Assembly: GCA_934217675.1 (NCBI GenBank)
Contig: CAKQCV010000050.1
Span: 1-18,540 of the forward strand
Direction of reading: 5' to 3'
Length of the DNA stretch: 18,540 bases
DNA from: an uncultured Prevotella sp.
GTDB taxonomy: Bacteria > Bacteroidota > Bacteroidia > Bacteroidales > Bacteroidaceae
This document shows, piece after piece, positions 1 to 7,152 of the stretch (position 1 is the first letter of the stretch; each line of letters starts with the position of its first letter). The notes beneath the pieces are model-generated. The model worked only from the letters and a program-made list of their open reading frames with translations. It ran no database searches and was not told the DNA's origin. The position numbers were made by a program, and so were the translations under genes.

Positions 1-32
1 AAAAACCCCCATTTTTAGCTATTTTGGCGTAA

Positions 33-68
33 TTGGCGCAATGGCGCAAGTGGCGCAAGTGGCGCAAA
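33..68. repeat. Four-copy 9-bp tandem repeat (TGGCGCAAG-like)
   Basis: Four consecutive 9-bp units share the core TGGCGCAA: 33-41, 42-50, 51-59 and 60-68. The first begins TTGGCGCAA and a degenerate half-unit (TTGGCGTAA) lies just upstream. The units are in phase with a short minus-strand reading frame, where they would encode repeated Leu-Arg-Gln and Ala-Pro-Leu triplets, but I do not call that frame a gene. The tract is intergenic, and its copy number could vary by slippage. Confidence 0.8.
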
Positions 69-351
69 CTCGAAAAACGAGATTTTTTGAAAAGACTTCT
101 CAAACATGTATAAATCCACACATGTATGCTCGGCGACCTTTGACAGGGAAATACGGTAGCTCTCCGTTGCTTTGCTCACGGTTTGACACAGGATAGGCGC
201 CTTCTTTACATGAAAGGACAATAAGGTGCCACACTTCGGCGTAGCTCAAACGGTTTGGAATCTAAATCCGCTACTTCGTCGCAATCCTCTGCAAACTTAG
301 AGAAACTTGAGTAAAATATAATTTAAACTTCTTTTTCTGTAGAAAATACAT
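69..351. other. Intergenic stretch with no supported gene
   Basis: No convincing gene lies between the tandem repeat and the promoter of the YiiX-like gene. A minus-strand frame of 68 codons (15-221) spans the repeat, has no recognisable domain and no clear promoter. The DNA is somewhat richer in GC than the leader that follows. It may be part of a dispersed intergenic repeat, but one window cannot show that. Confidence 0.4.
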
Positions 352-359
352 TATATTTG
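352..359 (+). promoter_or_regulatory. Promoter -7 box for the YiiX-like gene
   Basis: TATATTTG matches the Bacteroidetes -7 consensus TAnnTTTG. No TTTG stands at the usual distance upstream, so the -33 element is weak. The predicted start of transcription is near 366, giving a leader of about 20 nt before the ATG at 386. Confidence 0.55.
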
Positions 360-385
360 CACTGAAATAAATATCGTCATAGATT

Positions 386-1009
386 ATGTTTAAGAGAAAT
401 ATTCTTACTGTTATATTGGTATCATTCTTTGTTTCGGCTTTATGTCAAAACTTGACTAATACGAGATTAGCAAACCTATGTGAAGGTGATCTACTGTTTT
501 GTGCCAAACGGACTGGTAATCCGATAACCGATGTTACTCAAGGTTTTGACGGAATGAAAATCGACCATGTTGCAATCTTCCATCAGATAGGAAGAGAGCC
601 TTTCGCACTTGAGGCAATACATAAAGGGGTGTGTCTCACCCCGATAGATAGCTTTATGTCGAGGCGTGAACAGATTGTTGTGGCAAGACTGAAAGACTCA
701 GTAGGAGTTTCGCACTCAGTTGAGAGAGCTTTGAAATATTTGGGCAAGCCCTATGATTTTAATTTCATGCCCGACGACAGTGCTTTCTATTGCAGCGAAC
801 TGGTGCAGAAATGTTATCGCTATAATAATGGTGAACTTGTGTTCAAACCTATACCAATGTCATTTCATGACAAGACGGGTAAAATAACAAAATACTGGAA
901 GGATTATTATGCCAATCAAGGGCTGCAAGTTCCAGAAGGTGAACCTGGTAGTAATCCTGGTGATTTATCGAGAAGCAAAGCAATAAAAATAATATGTATA
1001 TTGGAGTAA
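386..1009 (+). CDS. YiiX-like permuted NlpC/P60 (C92) cysteine amidase, secreted
   Basis: A 207-residue protein resembling the YiiX/YaeF (DUF830, peptidase C92) branch of the NlpC/P60 papain-like fold. In this circularly permuted branch the catalytic His precedes the Cys. Visible landmarks are GDLLF (34-38), the His motif DHVAIF (His61), a following strand with Glu76 (LEA), and the Cys motif FYCSELV (Cys136). Known relatives are thought to cleave amide or acyl bonds in peptidoglycan or lipids; the substrate here is unknown. The hydrophobic N-terminus (about residues 5-20) is a likely Sec signal. Cys20 follows Leu rather than Gly/Ala/Ser, so lipidation is doubtful. The gene is monocistronic and converges on the TonB receptor gene; its stop codon lies inside a terminator-like inverted repeat. 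Confidence 0.8.
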   Translation: MFKRNILTVILVSFFVSALCQNLTNTRLANLCEGDLLFCAKRTGNPITDVTQGFDGMKIDHVAIFHQIGREPFALEAIHKGVCLTPIDSFMSRREQIVVARLKDSVGVSHSVERALKYLGKPYDFNFMPDDSAFYCSELVQKCYRYNNGELVFKPIPMSFHDKTGKITKYWKDYYANQGLQVPEGEPGSNPGDLSRSKAIKIICILE

Positions 1010-1033
1010 TATTTGTCACTCCAATATACATAT
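992..1033. terminator. Bidirectional terminator-like perfect inverted repeat
   Basis: Sixteen bases (992-1007) are exactly complementary to 1018-1033, with a 10-nt loop. The repeat lies between the convergent YiiX-like gene (stop 1007-1009) and the TonB receptor gene (ends 1039). The stem contains the last codons of the upstream gene. Flanks are A/T-rich on both sides but lack a long T run, so it may also protect 3' ends. Confidence 0.75.
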
Positions 1034-1038
1034 ATTTA

Positions 1039-3147
1039 TTATAGATTGATATCTATTGATACACCTGCCATAATCCATATACCGGGTTGTGGAAGGCTAC
1101 CAAAGTCGTAATACTTCGTGTTGAACACGTTGTTTGCCTCAACAAACGCTCTATAGCTGTCGGCATTCCATACCAAACGGGCATCCATCAGTCCGTATGG
1201 TTTGTAGTGCAACACAGTGGCGTTTCCGTCGTTATCCTTTTTCGTGAATGATCCAGTGCGTTTCTGCCAGCGGTATTTCAGTGAGAGGTCAAGTTGCCGC
1301 CAGATATTCAAGTTTAGATTTGCCACAAACTTATGGCGCAAGTATTCAAGGGTGGAACGGCTCTGAATGTTTTCCGGCTCATCCTTGTCTTGAGTCATCC
1401 AAGTGTAGGAAATGCCTATCGACTTCAGAAAATGCTGCGAAGGCATAAGGTGGCAGAAGTCTGCATTTGCCGACAGCTCCGCTCCAAGAGTGTTTATCTT
1501 CGTGAAGTTCACCGATTTCCATACGGCATTGTTCCCCTCGTTGGTGTCGAGAATCCAGTCTATCATGTTCTTGCAGTGGTTGTAGAACATGCTTGCACTC
1601 GCAGTAACGCCCGTGCCTAAATATTTCATTCCGCCCTCAAGAGCCTGCAGTTCCTCTGGTTTCAAGTGTTTGTCTGCCTTGTGACCACCTACGGAATAGT
1701 AAAGCTCCGTTACTGAAGGCATTCTTAGCGAGGTGTTGTAAGAGGCATACAGTTTCACGTTGTTACCGATACGGTAACTTGCATCTATGCCCGGATAAAC
1801 TCTCATGTTCATGTGGTTCCACGAATTCTTTACTGCTACGATGCCGGCAGAGAGTGTGAAACGCTCCAAAAGGATGTTATGTTCAACCGTAAAACTGATG
1901 TTCGTGCGGTTCAGTCCGTTGGTATAATTGCGGTTTGTTTTGTGCACATGTTTCGGTTCTTCGAGTGGTTCACCCAAAGTAGTACTCACCAAATCCTCGT
2001 TGCGGAGCTCCGCACATACGGCAGTTCTTCCCAAAGCCCAGTCGAAATAAGAGTTGAGGTTCACGCCATACACGTCTGTTCGGTGGTAGTTGTAGGCAAC
2101 GCCGTATGTTCCGCCCTCAGGGATGATATTGTCAAGCCCCCGGAAATACTCAAAGCGGTCCATGTTTCGGTTCCAGTAAACCGACGGATTAAGATGCAGC
2201 CGTCCGCAGCGCGTTTCTGCCTGCAGCGCCGTATAGCTTTTGAAAGTATGTTCAAATTGGTCATCACTTCCGGTTCCGTAGAAAGTATTGGAACCGAAAT
2301 CCCGCATGCTCAATCCTGCATGCCAGCTCACTCTCGTGTTGTTATCAGAATAAGTTCCCTGATAAAAAGCCTTTGCGCCTTCAAAGTCGGTATTCAACCG
2401 TCCTGCCTTGTTTCGGTTGTAACCGTCGGAGTGGGTATAGTTTCCCGAAACGGAGTTAGTCCATTTTCCGGAAGCTTGCGCGATACTTGCTCCACCGTTG
2501 AAGTATCCATAACTTCCAGCCTCAGCATGAGCCGAAACATTGTTTTTAACAGGATGTTTTGTAACAATGTTTATTGCCCCTAAGAGCGAAGACGTTCCGA
2601 ATACTCTACCAGCAGGTCCTTCGAGCACCTCAATGCGCTCTATGTCGTTCACATCTACGGGGAAGTCAAAGGCATTGTGCCCCGTTTGAGGGTCGCAGAT
2701 GTTGATACCGTTGAGCAGAATAGTAATCTGCTCATAGTTTCCGCCACGTATACTGATGTCGGTCTGCGCCCCGATAGGTCCGCGCTGCCGCACATCCACG
2801 CTTGCTGCATATTTCAGCAAATCGTTAACACTTTGCACCGGAGCAGCTTGTATGTCTTCACGCTCCAGCACAGTAACCATTCTCGCCGCCTGCCCACGGG
2901 TAAGCGGAGCTCGGGAGCCAGTGACTCTCACCTCGTCGAGTGCAATCTCGCTGTGTGTGGCAAGACTGTCAGCCTCCGCCATGAGCGGTTTTGTGCTGAT
3001 GCCTTCTGCCTTGGCGTGAGTGAGTGTGGCAATGCTAAGTGTGCCGATAACCACCTCTTTGCCAAGACAAGCGAAGAGAGCGTAACCCTTGCGGGTGAAG
3101 TGTTTGAACTTCATTGGCGAGCCCGATGCTTTCTTGTTGTTGTACAT
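1039..3147 (-). CDS. TonB-dependent outer-membrane receptor (BtuB-like)
   Basis: A 702-residue TonB-dependent receptor, which would import a ligand across the outer membrane using energy from TonB/ExbBD. A plug domain spans about residues 67-197, with LLNGINICDP and ERIEVLEGPAG followed by GAINIVT. The rest is a 22-strand-type barrel rich in aromatic, Asn and Tyr residues, ending in an Asn-Leu strand. The first 47 residues form an unusually long signal region (FTRKGYALF, then a hydrophobic stretch ending THAKA), as seen in several Bacteroidales receptors. Met12 (codon at 3114) is an equally possible start. There is no carboxypeptidase-like N-terminal domain and no SusD partner, so this is not a SusC protein. 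The plug resembles the BtuB/FepA group, but no cobalamin riboswitch or uptake genes are present and the ligand is unknown. Confidence 0.88.
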   Translation of the reverse strand: MYNNKKASGSPMKFKHFTRKGYALFACLGKEVVIGTLSIATLTHAKAEGISTKPLMAEADSLATHSEIALDEVRVTGSRAPLTRGQAARMVTVLEREDIQAAPVQSVNDLLKYAASVDVRQRGPIGAQTDISIRGGNYEQITILLNGINICDPQTGHNAFDFPVDVNDIERIEVLEGPAGRVFGTSSLLGAINIVTKHPVKNNVSAHAEAGSYGYFNGGASIAQASGKWTNSVSGNYTHSDGYNRNKAGRLNTDFEGAKAFYQGTYSDNNTRVSWHAGLSMRDFGSNTFYGTGSDDQFEHTFKSYTALQAETRCGRLHLNPSVYWNRNMDRFEYFRGLDNIIPEGGTYGVAYNYHRTDVYGVNLNSYFDWALGRTAVCAELRNEDLVSTTLGEPLEEPKHVHKTNRNYTNGLNRTNISFTVEHNILLERFTLSAGIVAVKNSWNHMNMRVYPGIDASYRIGNNVKLYASYNTSLRMPSVTELYYSVGGHKADKHLKPEELQALEGGMKYLGTGVTASASMFYNHCKNMIDWILDTNEGNNAVWKSVNFTKINTLGAELSANADFCHLMPSQHFLKSIGISYTWMTQDKDEPENIQSRSTLEYLRHKFVANLNLNIWRQLDLSLKYRWQKRTGSFTKKDNDGNATVLHYKPYGLMDARLVWNADSYRAFVEANNVFNTKYYDFGSLPQPGIWIMAGVSIDINL

Positions 3148-3188
3148 AGATTTTTGTTTAATTAATATTTAAATGCCCAAAGGCTCGG

Positions 3189-3196
3189 CAAAAGTA
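3189..3196 (-). promoter_or_regulatory. Possible -7 box for the TonB receptor gene
   Basis: On the minus strand TACTTTTG fits TAnnTTTG, about 40 bases before the start codon. The nearest upstream TTTTG is only 14 bp away, shorter than the usual 19-21, so the -33 element is uncertain. The short leader leaves no room for a riboswitch. Confidence 0.4.
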
Positions 3197-3329
3197 CAAA
3201 GAATTACTGACAAAACGATAAGATTAAAAGACAACAACCTTAATTTGGGATAATAAACGCAGAATCATGCCCGTATATTCTATTTTATGCCAGCTTCTTT
3301 ACATAGATATGTTTTTTCTTCGAAAAACA

Positions 3330-3359
3330 TTTGTATTTTATAAATTATTAGTACATTTG
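3330..3359 (+). promoter_or_regulatory. Promoter of the MFS-ROK-cutC operon
   Basis: TTTG (3330-3333) is followed after 18 bp by TACATTTG (3352-3359), a good Bacteroidetes promoter. The predicted start near 3366 gives a leader of about 26 nt to the ATG at 3392. It is divergent from the TonB receptor promoter across a 244-bp gap. Confidence 0.65.
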
Positions 3360-3391
3360 TCACATCAATAACCTAAAACAAATTAAAAGCT

Positions 3392-4681
3392 ATGAAACAA
3401 ACGTCACAGAGTACAAACAAAAACAACATTGCTATATTGACAATGATGTTTCTTTTTGGAATGATTGCATTTGTAACAAACCTTGCCGCTCCGATAGGTG
3501 TAATATGGAAAAATGCTTTTTCACACAGCGAAAACGCAAACACTATAGGAATGCTTGGCAATGCCATGAATTTCCTGGCATATCTATTCATGGGGATACC
3601 ATCCGGACGAATGTTAAACAAACTGGGATATAAGCAAACTGCACTGTTCGGAATAGCAACAGGATTTTTAGGGATTCTTCTGCAATTTCTATCTGGCTTT
3701 CCTAACTCCAAGGTATTAGGGTTTGCGGCTTATCTTCTTGGTGCTTTCGTATGCGGATTTTCTGTTTGCATGCTAAACACAGTTGTGAATCCAATGATAA
3801 ACTTGCTTGGAGGAGGAGGCAACAAAGGCAACCAACTTAATCTCATTGGCGGAACAATAAACTCTCTAACTGGCACACTTACACCTATGCTTGTAGGGGC
3901 AATGATAGGAATGGTTACAGCACAAACAAAAATTGCAGATGTAAATATTGTGCTGTATATAGCAATGGCAGTATTTGCAATATCTTTCTGCATTCTGCGC
4001 ATTCTGCCTATAGAGAATCCCAAAGAAGAAAATGTGGAAAATCCAAGAGGAAAATCACCATGGGACTTTAAAAATTTCAAATTGGGAGCAATTGCCATAT
4101 TTCTATATGTAGGTACAGAGGTTGGCATACCTGGAACACTCTTCTTTTATATTTCAGATACAACATCCAACGGCGGAGGATTTGGATTGGAAAAAGCAAC
4201 TGCTATAGCTGGATTTGTTACAGCCACATATTGGTTTTTAATGCTTGTAGGGCGTTTCTGTGCCGGATTTATTGCAGAGAAAGTATCAAGTAGACTGATG
4301 CTGTCAATAAATGCCACCATAGCAATATTTTTAATAATAGGTGCAATACTGTTTGGAAAAGCCTTGACTATCAATATGCCTGTTTTCACTGGAAGTGCAT
4401 TTGCAATATTCAATTTGCCAATAGCTGCATTGCTCCTTGTGCTCTGCGGTTTGTGCACATCCGTTATGTGGTCGTGTATCTTCAACTTATCTGTTGACGG
4501 ATTAGGCAAATATACAGCTCTGGGCTCTGGCATTTTCATGACAATGGTTGTTGGCGGTGGCGTAATGCCACTGATACAGAATTTTATTGCCGACCACGTG
4601 TCATACATGTCATCATATTATATTCCACTCCTTTCTGTAGCATACATTCTGTTCTATGCTTTAAAAGGATGCAAGAACTAA
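3392..4681 (+). CDS. Sugar MFS transporter (FucP-like)
   Basis: A 429-residue integral inner-membrane protein with about 12 hydrophobic segments. The central hydrophilic loop (about residues 205-225, rich in Glu, Lys and Pro) separates two six-helix halves, as in the major facilitator superfamily. Asn133-Pro134 followed by a glycine run and Gln-Leu-Asn (148-150) resembles the FucP-type hexose:proton symporters, and GIPSGRMLNKLG (68-79) stands at the conserved loop between helices 2 and 3. It would import a monosaccharide. A ROK kinase gene follows after 15 bp, which supports a sugar substrate that is phosphorylated on entry. The exact sugar cannot be read from the sequence; hexoses and amino sugars are both plausible. 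Confidence 0.82.
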   Translation: MKQTSQSTNKNNIAILTMMFLFGMIAFVTNLAAPIGVIWKNAFSHSENANTIGMLGNAMNFLAYLFMGIPSGRMLNKLGYKQTALFGIATGFLGILLQFLSGFPNSKVLGFAAYLLGAFVCGFSVCMLNTVVNPMINLLGGGGNKGNQLNLIGGTINSLTGTLTPMLVGAMIGMVTAQTKIADVNIVLYIAMAVFAISFCILRILPIENPKEENVENPRGKSPWDFKNFKLGAIAIFLYVGTEVGIPGTLFFYISDTTSNGGGFGLEKATAIAGFVTATYWFLMLVGRFCAGFIAEKVSSRLMLSINATIAIFLIIGAILFGKALTINMPVFTGSAFAIFNLPIAALLLVLCGLCTSVMWSCIFNLSVDGLGKYTALGSGIFMTMVVGGGVMPLIQNFIADHVSYMSSYYIPLLSVAYILFYALKGCKN

Positions 4682-4696
4682 TACACATTATTATAT

Positions 4697-5674
4697 ATGG
4701 ACAAGAAACATTTCACAATCGGTCTTGATTTGGGAGGAACAAATTCTGTTTTCGGACTTGTTGACGACAGTAACAAAATAAAAGCGACAACAACAATAAA
4801 GACACAGGAGTATGAATATGCATGGGAATTTGTGGCAGACTCTATAAATGCCATAAATGAAATGATAACAATAGCCGGTGGCATAGACAACATAAAAGCC
4901 CTTGGCATTGGTGCTCCATGTGGCAATATAAAAGACGGAACTATAGAGCATGCAGCAAATATAAGATGGGCAAAAGATGTAGTACCATTGGCAAAGATGT
5001 TTTCTGACAGTTTAGGCATTCCTGTAGCAACGACCAACGATGCTAAAGCTGCTGCTCTTGGCGAATTAAGATTCGGAGCAGCTAAAGGAATGCAAAATTT
5101 TATAGAAATAACATTAGGCACGGGTGTTGGTTCTGGCATCGTTGCCAACGGTCAACTAATATATGGATGCGACGGACTTGCCGGAGAACTCGGACACACC
5201 ATAATAGATTTTAATAACGGAAGAAAATGTGGATGTGGAAGAAGCGGATGCCTTGACATGTATTGTTCAACAAGGGGGGTTATAATAACAGCAAAGGAGA
5301 TAATAAAAGAATGTAGCGAAGATTCTATTCTGAGAAGAACTGGAGATAAAGACATTACGACTCTTGACATTTTCAATGCAGCACAGAATGGTGACAAAAT
5401 CGCTATTGAAGTATTCAGAAAAACAGGAGAAACTCTTGGAAAAGCATGTGCCAACTTTGCTACATTCCTTAGTCCGGAGGCATTCATCTTTTTCGGAGGA
5501 CTCGCAAAGGCAGGCGATTTACTGCTGAAGCCTATTGAAGATACATACAACAAGTTTGTACTGAGCTTCTACAAAAACAAGGCTAAATTTATTTCAAGTG
5601 GACTTGAGGATGGCACTGCAGCAATACTCGGAGCAGCCGCTGTTGGAATAGAGGCATACGAAAGAACAAAATAA
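4697..5674 (+). CDS. ROK-family sugar kinase
   Basis: A 325-residue cytoplasmic kinase that would phosphorylate the sugar brought in by the upstream transporter. The N-terminal phosphate-binding loop is DLGGTN (11-16). The catalytic base is Asp115 in TTNDAKAAALGE. The ROK signature region contains GELGH (Glu164, His167) and the zinc site CGCGRSGC (Cys178, Cys180, Cys185 with His167). The residue after Gly-Cys-Leu is Asp187, where many ROK kinases have a sugar-contacting Glu; the change is conservative but may affect specificity. The zinc site and the lack of an N-terminal HTH mark it as a kinase rather than a ROK repressor. Glucose, mannose, glucosamine and related sugars are candidates. Confidence 0.88.
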   Translation: MDKKHFTIGLDLGGTNSVFGLVDDSNKIKATTTIKTQEYEYAWEFVADSINAINEMITIAGGIDNIKALGIGAPCGNIKDGTIEHAANIRWAKDVVPLAKMFSDSLGIPVATTNDAKAAALGELRFGAAKGMQNFIEITLGTGVGSGIVANGQLIYGCDGLAGELGHTIIDFNNGRKCGCGRSGCLDMYCSTRGVIITAKEIIKECSEDSILRRTGDKDITTLDIFNAAQNGDKIAIEVFRKTGETLGKACANFATFLSPEAFIFFGGLAKAGDLLLKPIEDTYNKFVLSFYKNKAKFISSGLEDGTAAILGAAAVGIEAYERTK

Positions 5675-5700
5675 GAAGAAACTTTAATAAGGAAAAAGGC

Positions 5701-6450
5701 ATGAAGGGATTCAAATTTGAAGTATGTGCAAATAGTGTGGAAAGTTGTTTAGCTGCACAGAATGGTGGTGCAGACCGTGTTGAACTTTGTGCAGGCATAC
5801 CAGAAGGAGGGACAACACCATCATACGGAGAGATTAAAATTGCAAGAAAGCTACTCTCATCAACCATGCTACACGTAATAATTCGCCCTCGTGGAGGAGA
5901 CTTTCTATATTCTCCACTCGAAATAGAACGCATGAAGGAAGATATAAAATTATGTAAGGATTTAGGGGTTGACGGTGTGGTATTTGGATGTCTCAATTCT
6001 GACGGCACCGTTGATATGGAAAATAACCGAAAGCTAATGGAATGTGCAAAAGGCATGTCTGTAACATTTCACAGAGCATTTGACCGCACAAAAGATCCTT
6101 TCAAAGCAATGGATAACATAATAGAATTAGGATGTAACCGCATACTTACGTCTGGACAACAACCCAAAGCTGTTGAGGGAACCGCCCTGCTTGCACAACT
6201 GAAAAAGAAAGCAGAAAACCGCATAATTCTTTTAGCAGGAAGTGGAGTTACAGAAGATAATATCAAACACATTTACGACACTACCGGAATAAGAGAATAT
6301 CATTTCTCTGCACGTGTCAGCGTTAAAAGCAAAATGACAAATATATGCCCCACAATCTATATGGGGGAAAAAGGAGCCGACGAACAAAATATTCTTGTAA
6401 CAAGCAGCGAAAGAGTAATGAACACCATCAACCAACTGAAATGCAATTAA
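5701..6450 (+). CDS. cutC: CutC family TIM-barrel protein
   Basis: A 249-residue protein covering the whole CutC family. Characteristic blocks are FEVCANS (6-12), NGGADRVELCAGIPEGGTTP, the IIRPRGGDFLYS block, VTFHRAFD, ILTSGQQ and the late REYHFSARV. The fold is a TIM barrel. CutC was named for copper homeostasis in E. coli, an assignment since questioned because the phenotype was traced to an overlapping small RNA; the biochemical role is unsettled. An SD-like AAGGA lies about 10 bp before the ATG, and only 26 bp separate it from the ROK kinase gene, so the two are probably cotranscribed. That context suggests a job in sugar metabolism. Family assignment is firm, function is not. Confidence 0.93.
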   Translation: MKGFKFEVCANSVESCLAAQNGGADRVELCAGIPEGGTTPSYGEIKIARKLLSSTMLHVIIRPRGGDFLYSPLEIERMKEDIKLCKDLGVDGVVFGCLNSDGTVDMENNRKLMECAKGMSVTFHRAFDRTKDPFKAMDNIIELGCNRILTSGQQPKAVEGTALLAQLKKKAENRIILLAGSGVTEDNIKHIYDTTGIREYHFSARVSVKSKMTNICPTIYMGEKGADEQNILVTSSERVMNTINQLKCN

Positions 6451-6477
6451 AAGACAGTACATCTTTTTCTGTATTTA

Positions 6478-6500
6478 TTATGCAACTCTTGTGAGCATAA
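6478..6500. other. Small dyad overlapping the slyD -33 region
   Basis: TTATGC (6478-6483) and GCATAA (6495-6500) form a 6-bp inverted repeat around 11 bases. It overlaps the likely -33 TTG (6489-6491) of the slyD promoter, so it could be an operator. It could also be a weak 3' hairpin of the upstream operon; no T run follows closely. Confidence 0.3.
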
Positions 6501-6519
6501 AATAAAAATAGTATTTTTG
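6489..6519 (+). promoter_or_regulatory. Promoter of slyD-aroC
   Basis: TATTTTTG (6512-6519) fits TAnnTTTG; a TTG (6489-6491) lies 20 bp upstream. The predicted start is near 6526, about 22 nt before the slyD ATG. Confidence 0.6.
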
Positions 6520-6547
6520 CAAAACAATATTATTTGAAATCAATATA

Positions 6548-7117
6548 ATGGAAGAAAAAACAAACAAGTACATTGCCGTAGCTTACAAGCTGTACACTAA
6601 TGACAACGGCACAGAAAACATGATAGAAGAAGCAACAACAGAAAGACCTTTCCAGTTTATCAGTGGCATGGGATTAGCTCTTGATGACTTTGAAAAAGCT
6701 GTTGTAAATCTTCAGAAAGACGAGAAGTTCGACTTCTCACTCACTAAAGAACAAGCCTATGGAGAGTATGAAAACGAAAGAGTGCTCAGCCTTGACAAAG
6801 AAATGTTCTGTATTGATGGGAAACTCGACTCTGAACACATCTTCATTGATGCTATAATTCCACTGCAAAACGAAAACGGTCAGCGCTTCCTCGGAAAGGT
6901 TCTTGAAATTGGCGACAGCAAAGTGAAAGTAGACCTTAACCATCCACTTGCCGGAAAAGACTTGCACTTTAAAGGCTCTATTATAGAATCGAGAGAAGCA
7001 ACAAACGAAGAAATTCAAGGAATGATAAACCACATGAGTGGAGGATGTGGAGGCCACTGTGACGGTTGCGGGGGTGACTGCGGTGGAAACGAAGGCGGAT
7101 GTGGTCATTGTCACTAA
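6548..7117 (+). CDS. slyD: SlyD-type FKBP peptidyl-prolyl isomerase with metal-binding tail
   Basis: A 189-residue cytosolic prolyl cis-trans isomerase and chaperone of the SlyD type. The FKBP part contains FISGMGLALDDFEKAV and FDFSLTKEQAYGEYE (about 37-75), with the chaperone 'insert-in-flap' region following (about 76-130) and a closing KDLHFKGSIIESREAT strand. The C-terminus (about 162-189) is a Gly-rich tail with six Cys (167, 171, 174, 178, 185, 188) and four His (162, 170, 187, 189), similar in style to the nickel-binding tail of E. coli SlyD. In E. coli SlyD supplies nickel to hydrogenase maturation; no nickel enzyme is encoded nearby, so the metal here is open. The gene is 35 bp upstream of aroC and probably cotranscribed with it. 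Confidence 0.93.
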   Translation: MEEKTNKYIAVAYKLYTNDNGTENMIEEATTERPFQFISGMGLALDDFEKAVVNLQKDEKFDFSLTKEQAYGEYENERVLSLDKEMFCIDGKLDSEHIFIDAIIPLQNENGQRFLGKVLEIGDSKVKVDLNHPLAGKDLHFKGSIIESREATNEEIQGMINHMSGGCGGHCDGCGGDCGGNEGGCGHCH

Positions 7118-7152
7118 AGGCATAGAACAAAGAAAGACAAAAACAAAAAAAC

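Noticed and set aside
33..68. CRISPR-like array
   Set aside because: Units of 9 bp are directly abutting with no spacers.
15..221. Minus-strand 68-codon frame across the 9-bp tandem repeat
   Set aside because: Low-complexity C-terminus dictated by the repeat, no domain, no promoter or ribosome-binding context; better explained as non-coding.
1813..2583. 256-codon plus-strand frame opposite the TonB receptor
   Set aside because: Antisense shadow of a clearly real receptor gene; the translation has no domain-like pattern.
3148..3391. Cobalamin riboswitch before the BtuB-like receptor
   Set aside because: The predicted leader is about 40 nt, far too short, and no B12-box-like sequence was seen.
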